Assembly: GCA_002338715.1 (NCBI GenBank)
Contig: DDIR01000123.1
Location: 74,470-81,926 of the forward strand
DNA from: Phycisphaerales bacterium UBA1845
Lineage (GTDB): Bacteria > Planctomycetota > Phycisphaerae > UBA1845
Direction of reading: 5' to 3'
DNA length: 7,457 nucleotides
The notes beneath the pieces are model-generated. The model made no database searches. It saw only the letters and a program-made list of their open reading frames with translations, and was not told where the DNA came from. Positions 1-5,880 of this stretch are shown piece by piece. The number at the start of each line of letters is the position of its first letter. The stretch's first letter is position 1. Both the position numbers and the translations under genes were made by a program.

Positions 1-2
1 CC

Positions 3-974
3 CGCCGCTCGCCATCGCACGGATCGCTCACCAGCGACTCGCTGCAGAGCGAAGGGATGTTGGCGTATCCGCTGCCATCGGGACGCTATTGCGTGTGCCA
101 TTGTCGCTACGATGGCGTCGAACACACGGCGCGAGGCGGTCAGCGCGTCAGGACGCACATCGCGATTCTGGATCCCAAGGACTTTCGCAAGTTCGACAAC
201 AATCCGTTCTCGGTGGATCAGGCGCTTGCACGCGTACCGGTTGAAGCCGCTCGGGCATTCAGCCCGGCGATGGGGCGGTTGCATTTGAAAGCCACCGACC
301 TTTACACGCAGCCAAGGCACATTGGTAACGCCAAGGGACCCAGTGCGTTCTTGAAAGTGGTTCGGGCGTTGATCGGTGAAGAGCGGTGCATCCTGGCATC
401 GGTTCCGGAAGCTCGGCCGACCTTGCAATGGGCGATGATGATGATTCCGCTATCAATGCGGGCGAAGCGATCGTTTTCGGTGGGCGTTAAATTCTCGCTC
501 ACCCGGAACCTGACAACGACCATCGTGCATCAGGACCTTGAACGGGTTCGCCAGATGGTGGCGGGGCAGTCGATTCAATGGCGCGATGTGACGGCGGATA
601 CTCCCGTGCGGCAGGACTTGTTTGCGGAGTGGATCAATTTTGTCGGCGTTCGTGCCGATCAGGGGCGGGTTGGCGAGGTTTCCAAATTGACCAACCAGAT
701 GACGGAGTTGTCGACGCAAATTGCATTGGCGCGCATTGCCAGGTTGTCACTCGATCGCGACGCGGCAGAGACGCATGAACTCGATGTGCTCACGGCATTG
801 CGAAACGAGTACAACAAGTTTGCAGCGCGCGATGAACTTGAAACGAAACTGACCGAAGACATCCGCCAGTTCGTTGAGCAACGAATCGCAGACGTTGAAG
901 AGGCGATGCGCGAAGCGGAAGAACAGGCCAACCAGGATGAAGTAACGGTGAAGTCCGGGCCGTCCAGGATCTAA
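3..974 (+). CDS. GTPase-associated (GAP1-like) protein with C-terminal coiled coil, 5'-partial
   Basis: No function is known to me. The frame is open to the left edge with GC-rich third positions. The first ATG (57) has its purine stretch directly abutting it, with no usable spacing, so the true start is probably outside the window; if ATG 57 is used the product is 305 aa. Numbering from that ATG, residues 4-15 (YPLPSGRYCVCH) followed by RGGQRVRTHIAIL (26-38) match the pattern 'yPLpSGrYy...R.G.vwTH.li' that I recall for the N-terminal domain of GTPase-associated protein 1 (GAP1), a component of NTP-dependent conflict systems. A later IPLSMRAKRSFSVG stretch (130-143) also fits that pattern. 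Residues about 210-297 are helical, charged and heptad-like, a probable coiled coil with an acidic end (VEEAMREAEEQ). The gene converges on lgt. The family assignment is inference by eye; that the reading frame is a real gene is much more certain. Confidence 0.72.
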   Translation, partial: RRSPSHGSLTSDSLQSEGMLAYPLPSGRYCVCHCRYDGVEHTARGGQRVRTHIAILDPKDFRKFDNNPFSVDQALARVPVEAARAFSPAMGRLHLKATDLYTQPRHIGNAKGPSAFLKVVRALIGEERCILASVPEARPTLQWAMMMIPLSMRAKRSFSVGVKFSLTRNLTTTIVHQDLERVRQMVAGQSIQWRDVTADTPVRQDLFAEWINFVGVRADQGRVGEVSKLTNQMTELSTQIALARIARLSLDRDAAETHELDVLTALRNEYNKFAARDELETKLTEDIRQFVEQRIADVEEAMREAEEQANQDEVTVKSGPSRI

Positions 975-976
975 CA

Positions 977-1122
977 CTTTTGGTCCAAACGTAACGACAG
1001 CGCCGTCATTCCCGCGCAGGCGGGAATCCAGGGGCAAAACGAAGTCAATCCAGGTGGGCACCGGCACACGTGCGGTGAAGAGTGGACGAGCAAGTCGCTA
1101 CGCTTGGAATAAGATCGCCATA
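977..1122 (+). repeat. Dispersed repeat copy A with GC-rich palindrome
   Basis: The core 995-1122 (128 bases) aligns without gaps to the reverse complement of 3902-4029; I count about 16 mismatches by eye. Weaker similarity continues to 977 with a small gap. It contains the hairpin ATTCCCGC-GCAG-GCGGGAAT (1008-1027), the core of a dispersed intergenic repeat seen in many bacterial genomes. Its translations give the familiar spurious peptide 'WIPAxAGMT', visible here on the - strand. The copy fills the convergent gap between the left-edge gene and lgt, so its hairpin could act on the 3' ends of both transcripts. Confidence 0.9.
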
Positions 1123-1140
1123 GGGGTTTGTCGAATGGCT

Positions 1141-2277
1141 TCAGGCGATGCTCGGTGACTTTTGCGGTTCGCGGGTCATCCGAAGCCACACCACCAGAAT
1201 CACGCCGAACACAAAGATCGCCAGGCAGATGACCTGCGAAATCGTCAGTCCGCCGAACTCGCGCGGGTTGTCGGTTCGAATCGTTTCCATCACGAAGCGA
1301 TTGATCGGATAAAGCACCATCGCCCACGCAAGCACAGTTCCGCGTCGACACCCTTTGAAGAAAATCGCAGACAGCAAGAGGAACAAGAGTGTCAATGCGA
1401 TGAAATCGTAAAGCTGTGCCGGGTGAACCCACGCGGTGAATTGCTTCTTTGATAACGCGCGAAGGTCCGCCCATTTAAGGTCACGCGTATCGTCCTTGGC
1501 GTTGAGCTCGACCAAGTGCGCGGCCGCTCCGATGGCGTATAAATTCTGATTGGTCATCGCCTTTTTGGCATCGGCATATGCTTTCGATGCAGCGATCAGT
1601 GCCTTGCTTTCTGGAGCACTGTTTTTGAGCTGTCCGAATGTGTAGGCGGTAGAAGCATAGTTCATCACGAGTTCGTCGTTGTCGATATCCATCTCAAGCA
1701 CCAATGGAGGGATCGGTTCTCTCGTTAGCGGCTTTTTCGATTTAAGCTTTTCTGGATTGATCCACATCAATTCATCTGGAACCTCTTGCCGGCCAGCCGA
1801 CCAGTCCTCAATATAGAGCGGGCTGAAATAGGGGAAGTGAATCGCCCACGCCAAAGAACGTTGGCCGGAATCGGTCTGGCAAACACCGCCCCAGCAGCAT
1901 CCAAACATCAGGCAACCAAGGCGACCGATGCCCATCGCGAGAATCAGTGCCGGCACAGCAGCATCCATATAGGCCAGGATTGATCGACCGGTGAACCGAA
2001 GGTAACCCAGCGCGCAAACGATGCCGAACACAACCCCGCCGATCACTTCGCGGCCGCCAAAGTTGTGGTAATGCAAAAAGTACATCAGCGGTCCGCCGAT
2101 GAGCCCGCCAATCATGCCGATCAGCGTCAGATTCGTCATCACGCCGGGATCAAGATTGGAGGTTTTCGCTCGGCGTCGGGCGATGAGCAGGGCGATGACG
2201 AAGCTCAAGCCGACGATGAAGCCATACGTGCGGATCGGGAAGTTTATACCGGGGATCGTCCAAAGATGAGGGTGCAA
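1141..2277 (-). CDS. lgt: Prolipoprotein diacylglyceryl transferase with large internal insertion
   Basis: Lgt transfers diacylglycerol from phosphatidylglycerol to the lipobox cysteine of prolipoproteins in the inner membrane, the first step of lipoprotein maturation. The 378-aa product starts HPHLWTIPGINFPIRTYGF, has several hydrophobic segments (about 15-33, 48-68, 80-95, 104-118, 290-308, 343-366), the signature GRLGCLMFGCCWG (118-130, with the Arg matching E. coli Arg143), HPAQLYD (285-291) and RFVMETIRTD (327-336). Typical Lgts are about 260-290 aa. The excess lies between the signature and HPAQLYD, at about 150-284, and is hydrophilic. The position matching E. coli His103 is Ile79. The start codon is TTG: an in-frame TGA lies seven codons upstream with no ATG between, and the next in-frame ATG is residue 47. 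The ribosome-binding site is weak. Divergent from the glycosyltransferase gene at 2396. The family is very clear; activity is assumed. Confidence 0.95.
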   Translation of the reverse strand: MHPHLWTIPGINFPIRTYGFIVGLSFVIALLIARRRAKTSNLDPGVMTNLTLIGMIGGLIGGPLMYFLHYHNFGGREVIGGVVFGIVCALGYLRFTGRSILAYMDAAVPALILAMGIGRLGCLMFGCCWGGVCQTDSGQRSLAWAIHFPYFSPLYIEDWSAGRQEVPDELMWINPEKLKSKKPLTREPIPPLVLEMDIDNDELVMNYASTAYTFGQLKNSAPESKALIAASKAYADAKKAMTNQNLYAIGAAAHLVELNAKDDTRDLKWADLRALSKKQFTAWVHPAQLYDFIALTLLFLLLSAIFFKGCRRGTVLAWAMVLYPINRFVMETIRTDNPREFGGLTISQVICLAIFVFGVILVVWLRMTREPQKSPSIA

Positions 2278-2395
2278 GATTCCATTCCATTTGCGTCAAA
2301 TGATTCTAATACGGCGCGTATCGTAACCGAGATGACGGTGATTGGCGATGCTCTTCTCGTTGACGCACAAGTGACCGATCGAATAGAACACGGCG
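2278..2395. promoter_or_regulatory. Divergent intergenic region with overlapping -10-like hexamers and a short inverted repeat
   Basis: These 118 bases must hold the promoters of both lgt and the glycosyltransferase unless they are read from elsewhere. TAGAAT on the - strand (2303-2308) and TCTAAT on the + strand (2305-2310) each match the sigma70 -10 consensus at five of six bases, but neither has a good -35. A 13-base inverted repeat, ATACG-GCG-CGTAT (2309-2321), overlaps them and could be an operator. All of this is weak. Confidence 0.25.
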
Positions 2396-3544
2396 ATGAA
2401 GTCGCTTCGCGTCATCGCATTTGAACCCTACTATGGCGGATCGCACCGGGCGTTTCTCGACACATGGATTGACGCCAGCGTTCACCAATGGGAACTGTTC
2501 ACGCTGCCGGCAAGGCATTGGAAATGGCGGATGCGCGGCTCGGCGATGTGGTTGGCCAAACAGCTTGAAAACGCTCCGGCGGGGCGGTATGACGCCCTGT
2601 TCACTTGCGATATGACCTCGGTCGCCGATCTCCGTGCCCTGCTGCCCAGGCAAATTCGCGACATCCCCGTCATCTGCTATTTCCATGAAAACCAACTCAC
2701 CTATCCGCTGTCTCCGAATGACTGGCGCGATTTCCAGTTCGGATTTACAAACATCACATCAGCGCTGGCGGCGGATGCCGTCTGGTTCAACTCGCAATCA
2801 CATCTGGACGCATTCTTGCAAGCCGTCCGGCAAATGCTCAAGACCATGCCTGAAAATCTGTCTGGAGACGTTCTGCCGCGGATTCTGGCGAAATCCTCCG
2901 TGCAATACCCAGCCGTCGAATTGCCGCCTGGTTTTTCCGCTGGCGGCGATGGGGTGGCTTCATCGAACGAAAGGGCGGTTCTGCGCATACTTTGGCCGCA
3001 CCGCTGGGAATATGACAAGAATCCGGGGCCCTTCTTTGAGGCCTTGCTGAAACTGCACGAAACCGACGCCAAGTTTGAATTGGTGGTCTTGGGCGAGACC
3101 TTTCGAACCGCCCCGCCAGGGTTTCAAACCGCCCTCACGAAACTTGAATACCGCGTCCGCCATGCCGGCTACCTTCCGAGTCGCGATGATTATTGGAAGC
3201 TTCTCAAATCCTGCGATGTGGTCGTCAGCACGGCCATCCAGGAGAATTTCGGCCTCGCGGTGGTGGAGGCGATGCTTGCGGGCTGTATCCCCGTGCTCCC
3301 GCGGCGGCTCAGCTATCCCGAGTTGCTGACCAACGGCTCAGAGTCGCCTTCTCGCTCAGAATTCCTCTACGATCGCGAAGCCGACCTGGAATGCATCCTC
3401 AATCGCCTCTGTATCTCCAAGTCCTCCGGGACACTTCAGCACCTGGCTGGATCCATTCAAAGTGATCTGGCATTCAGATTCGGCGTGACTGAGCAATCGC
3501 TGCGTTTGGACAGTGCGCTGCATGATCTGGTAGCCGATCGCTGA
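2396..3544 (+). CDS. tRNA-queuosine alpha-mannosyltransferase-like glycosyltransferase (QTMAN/GTDC1 family, DUF3524)
   Basis: A 382-aa protein homologous along its whole length to animal GTDC1/QTMAN, which transfers mannose from GDP-mannose to queuosine-34 of tRNA-Asp. The N-terminal DUF3524 domain has EPYYGGSH (10-17), TLPARHWKWRMR (36-47), CYFHENQLTYP (94-104) and RDFQFGFTNI (111-120). The C-terminal GT-B fold, GT4-type nucleotide-sugar domain has WPHRWEYDKNP (200-210), LGETF (232-236), GYLPSRDDY (258-266) and the E-x7-E motif in ENFGLAVVEA (283-292), followed by YPELL. An in-frame TAG at 2384-2386 makes ATG 2396 the only sensible start; the ribosome-binding site is poor. It stands alone on the + strand, divergent from lgt, and no queuosine synthesis gene is in the window. 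Family membership is secure. That the substrate is queuosine tRNA, rather than another acceptor, is inference from the eukaryotic enzyme. Confidence 0.9.
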   Translation: MKSLRVIAFEPYYGGSHRAFLDTWIDASVHQWELFTLPARHWKWRMRGSAMWLAKQLENAPAGRYDALFTCDMTSVADLRALLPRQIRDIPVICYFHENQLTYPLSPNDWRDFQFGFTNITSALAADAVWFNSQSHLDAFLQAVRQMLKTMPENLSGDVLPRILAKSSVQYPAVELPPGFSAGGDGVASSNERAVLRILWPHRWEYDKNPGPFFEALLKLHETDAKFELVVLGETFRTAPPGFQTALTKLEYRVRHAGYLPSRDDYWKLLKSCDVVVSTAIQENFGLAVVEAMLAGCIPVLPRRLSYPELLTNGSESPSRSEFLYDREADLECILNRLCISKSSGTLQHLAGSIQSDLAFRFGVTEQSLRLDSALHDLVADR

Positions 3545-3901
3545 GCCAGGTCCCACGTTTGAGCCTAGGGAATGTTCGAGGGAGGTTGAACCGATCCACG
3601 CTCGCTCAAAAGGGGGAGCTGATAGCCCATGGGCAGCCAACCGAAGCACGCCGGCATCATGGAATCGCCCCTGAAGGCACCCTATCCAAGGACGATCTAT
3701 AACGTCCGATAATATATATTATGTTGCATTCAGAGCGGGGCGGCTTTGAAACGGGTTCAGAAACCCATTCGCCCTTCGTCTGGGCAGGAATCGGCTTTTG
3801 GCTCGCAGCCAGCAGATCATGGACTGATTTGTGTTCGGTTCGCGCAACTGGCCCACCGACTTGGCTGGTGCAACACTCAATGGCTGGAATGGTTCAAGGG
3901 T
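3545..3901. other. Gene-poor stretch with AT-rich palindrome
   Basis: This part of the convergent gap after the glycosyltransferase shows no convincing gene. It contains a possible 6-bp stem (3574-3591, loop GGGAGG) shortly after the stop, a perfect 14-base palindrome ATAATATATATTAT (3709-3722) that stands out in GC-rich surroundings, and a 5-bp stem GGGTT-CAGA-AACCC (3753-3766). Open frames here run into repeat copy B and look spurious. No U-run follows any of these stems, so I do not call an intrinsic terminator. Confidence 0.5.
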
Positions 3902-4051
3902 TATTGCGATCTTCATCCAAGCGTAGCGTTTTGCTCGTCCACTCTTCACAGCACGGGCGTCAGTACCCACGTGGATTGGCTTCGGTTTGCCCCTGGATTC
4001 CCGCCTTCGCGGGAATGACGACGCTGTCGCGATGCTACACTTGGACTAAAG
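3902..4051 (-). repeat. Dispersed repeat copy B, inverted relative to copy A
   Basis: The reverse complement of 3902-4029 aligns without gaps to 995-1122, with similarity continuing weakly to 4051. It has the same hairpin, ATTCCCGC-CTTC-GCGGGAAT (3997-4016). The invariant block GAAGAGTGGACGAGCAA lies near the other end of the unit. It lies 15 bases from the stop of the DUF3124 gene, in the convergent gap after the glycosyltransferase. The + strand reading gives the spurious peptide WIPAFAGMT. Because the similarity extends well past the hairpin, the unit is larger than a simple REP-type palindrome. Confidence 0.9.
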
Positions 4052-4066
4052 GTGTTCTAATGGGGA

Positions 4067-4726
4067 TCACTCAGACTGCGGTCCGAGCTCATGGATCACC
4101 GTTCCGCTGCGAACGAACGAGATGCCTTGATCGCTGCTGGTATCGATCATGACCGTTTCGACGATGGGGTTGGATACGGGCTTGTTGGCGGTCCAGGTGA
4201 CAAGGAAGTTGGCTCCGCTACCGCCAGTGACATCGCTTCGGGCGACGAGGAACTCGGCTGTGGCGAGCTTCTTGAGCCGAAGCGGTTTGGAAAGATACGA
4301 TTTCACCTCGACGCCCTGGGTATCGAAATACCGGACCGAGTCGATCGAGATTTCGTGGTCGATGCTGGTGTTGCGGATGCTCAAGGTGACCGTCAGCAGG
4401 TGTGGATTACCTTCCTGATGGTACACGTGTGAGTATGCTGGGACGTAGATCGTTTGCCCCTGAACTGCATTGGGCGTTTCAGATTGAGCAGACTCAACCG
4501 TCAACGGATCGGAAGGTTGCGATTCATCGGATTCGGTTGGGTTCCGGTACTTGAGTTGCTGTTCAAAGGAATCCAGCCGAGATGTGAAGTAGCTTCCATA
4601 GACGAACAAGAGAACCGTACCGGCAAGCAGAACGACCAGGACAACGACCAATGCGCGGCGCAGGAATAGATCGACTTCGTTGGATTTGTGTCGCTCCATC
4701 CTTTTCTCGCGGCTGACGTCGCCCAC
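4067..4726 (-). CDS. Membrane-anchored DUF3124 domain protein
   Basis: The product is 219 aa from a GTG start; an internal ATG at residue 10 (4699), directly preceded by AAAAGG, would give 210 aa and is a real alternative. An N-terminal hydrophobic segment (about 24-44) preceded by Arg residues predicts a signal anchor with the bulk of the protein outside the cytoplasm. A polar linker follows (about 50-85). Residues about 90-213 match DUF3124: YVPAYSHVYH (94-103), LTVTLSIRNTS (111-121), SVRYFDTQG (129-137), DVTGGSGANFLVTW (165-178) and QGISFVRSG (200-208). The domain has no known function that I am aware of. It is the last gene of a four-gene cluster, 56 bases after the gene at 4783-5067. Family assignment is strong; role unknown. 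Confidence 0.88.
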   Translation of the reverse strand: MGDVSREKRMERHKSNEVDLFLRRALVVVLVVLLAGTVLLFVYGSYFTSRLDSFEQQLKYRNPTESDESQPSDPLTVESAQSETPNAVQGQTIYVPAYSHVYHQEGNPHLLTVTLSIRNTSIDHEISIDSVRYFDTQGVEVKSYLSKPLRLKKLATAEFLVARSDVTGGSGANFLVTWTANKPVSNPIVETVMIDTSSDQGISFVRSGTVIHELGPQSE

Positions 4727-4782
4727 GGCGCGTGAAGATCCTTACGAAGCCGGGTTGCCGTTTTCAATCGCTATTGCAACGA

Positions 4783-5067
4783 CTATCGCTGGCTGAGTTC
4801 TGATTGATCGAGGATCGCGCACTTTCCGGTCTTGCGTTGCAAGCCGTATACGATCAGACGCTCGGTCGTGTTGTCGACAAGGTAAATCAACTCGGCGTCA
4901 CGGGTGACGCGGCCGATGGTGACCGTGAAGTCGCCGCCGTAGCTGCTGACATTGCCTGCATAAGCTGGTTGGGCCGCAGGTGAACTGACGAGGATGATTC
5001 CGACGAACAGGATGACGGCCGTGATGCTCAGGACGCCGATTGAGATGTTCTTAGCGTTTGTACTCAT
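4783..5067 (-). CDS. Small exported or membrane-anchored protein, paralog of the gene at 5151-5441
   Basis: I do not recognise a named family. The ATG at 5065-5067 is chosen because AAGGGG lies 8-9 bases upstream, giving 94 aa; the frame stays open upstream to a GTG at 5130, but that segment includes a hairpin and looks non-coding. The N-terminus has a hydrophobic stretch (about 8-30) followed by SSPAAQPAYAG, so it is either a signal peptide cut after AYA or an anchor. The rest is a small beta-rich domain: YGGDFTVTIGRV, then YLVDNTTERLIVY, then KTGKCAILDQSEL. Its order and spacing (GDF, alternating hydrophobics, KTG, a terminal L-x-R) parallel the next gene upstream. Third gene of the cluster. 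Confidence 0.82.
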   Translation of the reverse strand: MSTNAKNISIGVLSITAVILFVGIILVSSPAAQPAYAGNVSSYGGDFTVTIGRVTRDAELIYLVDNTTERLIVYGLQRKTGKCAILDQSELSQR

Positions 5068-5101
5068 TTGAAAGACCCCTTGGTCGAAGATTGCGTGTCG
5101 T

Positions 5102-5122
5102 AAGATCTCTTCTCCAGATCTT
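5102..5122 (-). other. Perfect 7-bp hairpin between the two paralogs
   Basis: On the transcribed strand AAGATCT and AGATCTT form a perfect 7-bp stem with the 7-base purine loop GGAGAAG. It sits in the 83-base gap between the stop of the 5151-5441 gene and the ATG at 5067. No U-run follows, so it is not a classic terminator. It could stabilise or process the mRNA between the two paralogs. The loop also resembles a Shine-Dalgarno sequence. Confidence 0.4.
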
Positions 5123-5150
5123 GTTTGCACCGATTCGCGTGTTGTGCCAG

Positions 5151-5441
5151 TTATTGCCGTCCGAAATCCCTATTCAGATTGCGGCTGTCGGTCCAGACCA
5201 ACTTGGCCCCTGTTTTGGTTTCACGCGGAACAAAAATGTGCATCGCACCGAGGGGTACGTTGATGATTGCTACTGCGTCGTAGTCTTCATGGATCTGGAC
5301 GGTGGCCATCAGAAAGTCACCCGCTCGTCCTCCACGCACCTGCGCATTGGCGGCTGGCGGGTCGTAACTGGCGAGAATCAACCCGGCCAGCAGCAAGAGA
5401 TTGAGGCCGACCAAGCCCACGATAATTGATTTCTTGTTCAT
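5151..5441 (-). CDS. Small exported or membrane-anchored protein, paralog of the gene at 4783-5067
   Basis: A 96-aa product with ATG at 5439-5441 and GGAG nine bases upstream. MNKKSIIVGLVGLNLLLLAGLI is a positively charged N-terminus plus a hydrophobic core; ASYDPPAANAQ follows, with ANA as a possible signal peptidase I site, so the protein is exported or anchored. The remaining 60 or so residues form a short beta-rich module: AGDFLMATVQI, then AVAIINVPLGAMHIFV, then KTGAKLVWTDSRNLNRDF. I do not recognise a named family, but similar short 'GGDy...lyvld...lavy...L.RDF' proteins are familiar from planctomycete genomes. Second gene of the cluster, 99 bases after the stop of the miniprotein gene. 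No catalytic motif is visible, so a structural or binding role is more likely than an enzyme. Confidence 0.85.
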   Translation of the reverse strand: MNKKSIIVGLVGLNLLLLAGLILASYDPPAANAQVRGGRAGDFLMATVQIHEDYDAVAIINVPLGAMHIFVPRETKTGAKLVWTDSRNLNRDFGRQ

Positions 5442-5540
5442 TGAAGGTTTCTCCAGCGCATCGGTTTTGAACAGTGGTCAACGGCGAACGGTTCGCAAAT
5501 GGAAACGGCGCGTGCCGCAACTGTTGTCGATTCCAAAAAG

Positions 5541-5756
5541 CTAATCCTGATGCGTTCGCTTGGAATTCTTGAACATGACCGCCCCACAGATGATGAAAAT
5601 TGCGATCGCAGTCACCCATTGCCACATGGGGCTTTGATCGTCAGGACCGGACACAGGTCTGATGTTGGCATGGGCCGTTGAAGCAGACACAAGCACGCAT
5701 CCGACGAATGCAATCTGGCAAAACCGGTTGGTTATCCGTCGATAGAATCCTGACAT
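5541..5756 (-). CDS. Signal-peptide plus single-TM miniprotein
   Basis: The predicted product is 71 aa. The ATG at 5754-5756 is preferred over the upstream TTG at 5849, because the promoter at 5852-5880 would start transcription at about 5845, inside the longer version, and the extra 31 residues look non-coding. A GGAG about 11 bases upstream is a distant ribosome-binding site. Residues 1-25 read as a signal peptide (RRITNR, then QIAFVGCVLVSASTAHA with cleavage after AHA). A short polar stretch and a second hydrophobic segment (WQWVTAIAIFIICGAVMF, about 46-63) follow, with a basic tail (KNSKRTHQD). The mature form would be a very small membrane protein. First gene of the four-gene cluster. 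No family recognised. Confidence 0.68.
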   Translation of the reverse strand: MSGFYRRITNRFCQIAFVGCVLVSASTAHANIRPVSGPDDQSPMWQWVTAIAIFIICGAVMFKNSKRTHQD

Positions 5757-5851
5757 TCTCGTCTGCACTCCGATCTTGTGAACACGCGAGTGCCCTTCTT
5801 GGCGTATGTGCCTCGATGGGCTTGGTTTACAGCATTGTATACATCGCAAGG

Positions 5852-5880
5852 ATTATAGGCCCGCACTGGATGCCCGTAAA
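5852..5880 (-). promoter_or_regulatory. Sigma70-type promoter of the four-gene envelope cluster
   Basis: On the - strand TTTACG (5875-5880, four of six bases of TTGACA), a 17-base spacer and a perfect TATAAT (5852-5857) form a near-consensus promoter, with transcription expected from about 5845. The leader before the ATG at 5756 would be about 88 bases. The TATAAT overlaps the TAA stop of the HYExAFE gene (5853-5855), so the promoter lies inside the end of the upstream coding region. It is read from sequence only. Confidence 0.65.

Noticed and set aside
659..931. 90-aa antisense frame within the left-edge gene
   Set aside because: It is Ser-rich, as expected for the complement of a coiled-coil coding region, and has no independent support.
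971..1474. 167-aa - strand frame across repeat copy A and the end of lgt
   Set aside because: It is a shadow of lgt in another frame that continues through the repeat; the peptide WIPACAGMT is the repeat's signature.
3574..3591. Terminator after the glycosyltransferase gene
   Set aside because: The 6-bp stem includes a G-T pair and no U-run follows.
3545..3900. tRNA, riboswitch or small RNA in the gap after the glycosyltransferase
   Set aside because: I looked for a T-loop, cloverleaf and common riboswitch cores and found only short unrelated stems.
3721..4152. 143-aa + strand frame from the AT palindrome through repeat copy B
   Set aside because: It depends on the repeat, contains the typical spurious WIPAFAGMT peptide, overlaps the end of the DUF3124 gene in antisense, and has no ribosome-binding site.
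5068..5130. GTG-started N-terminal extension of the 94-aa protein
   Set aside because: The ATG at 5067 has a good AAGGGG site and begins directly before the hydrophobic segment; the extension covers a hairpin.
5757..5849. TTG-started N-terminal extension of the 71-aa miniprotein
   Set aside because: It starts before the predicted transcription start, uses TTG, and its residues lack any signal-peptide logic, whereas the ATG at 5756 gives a clean signal peptide.
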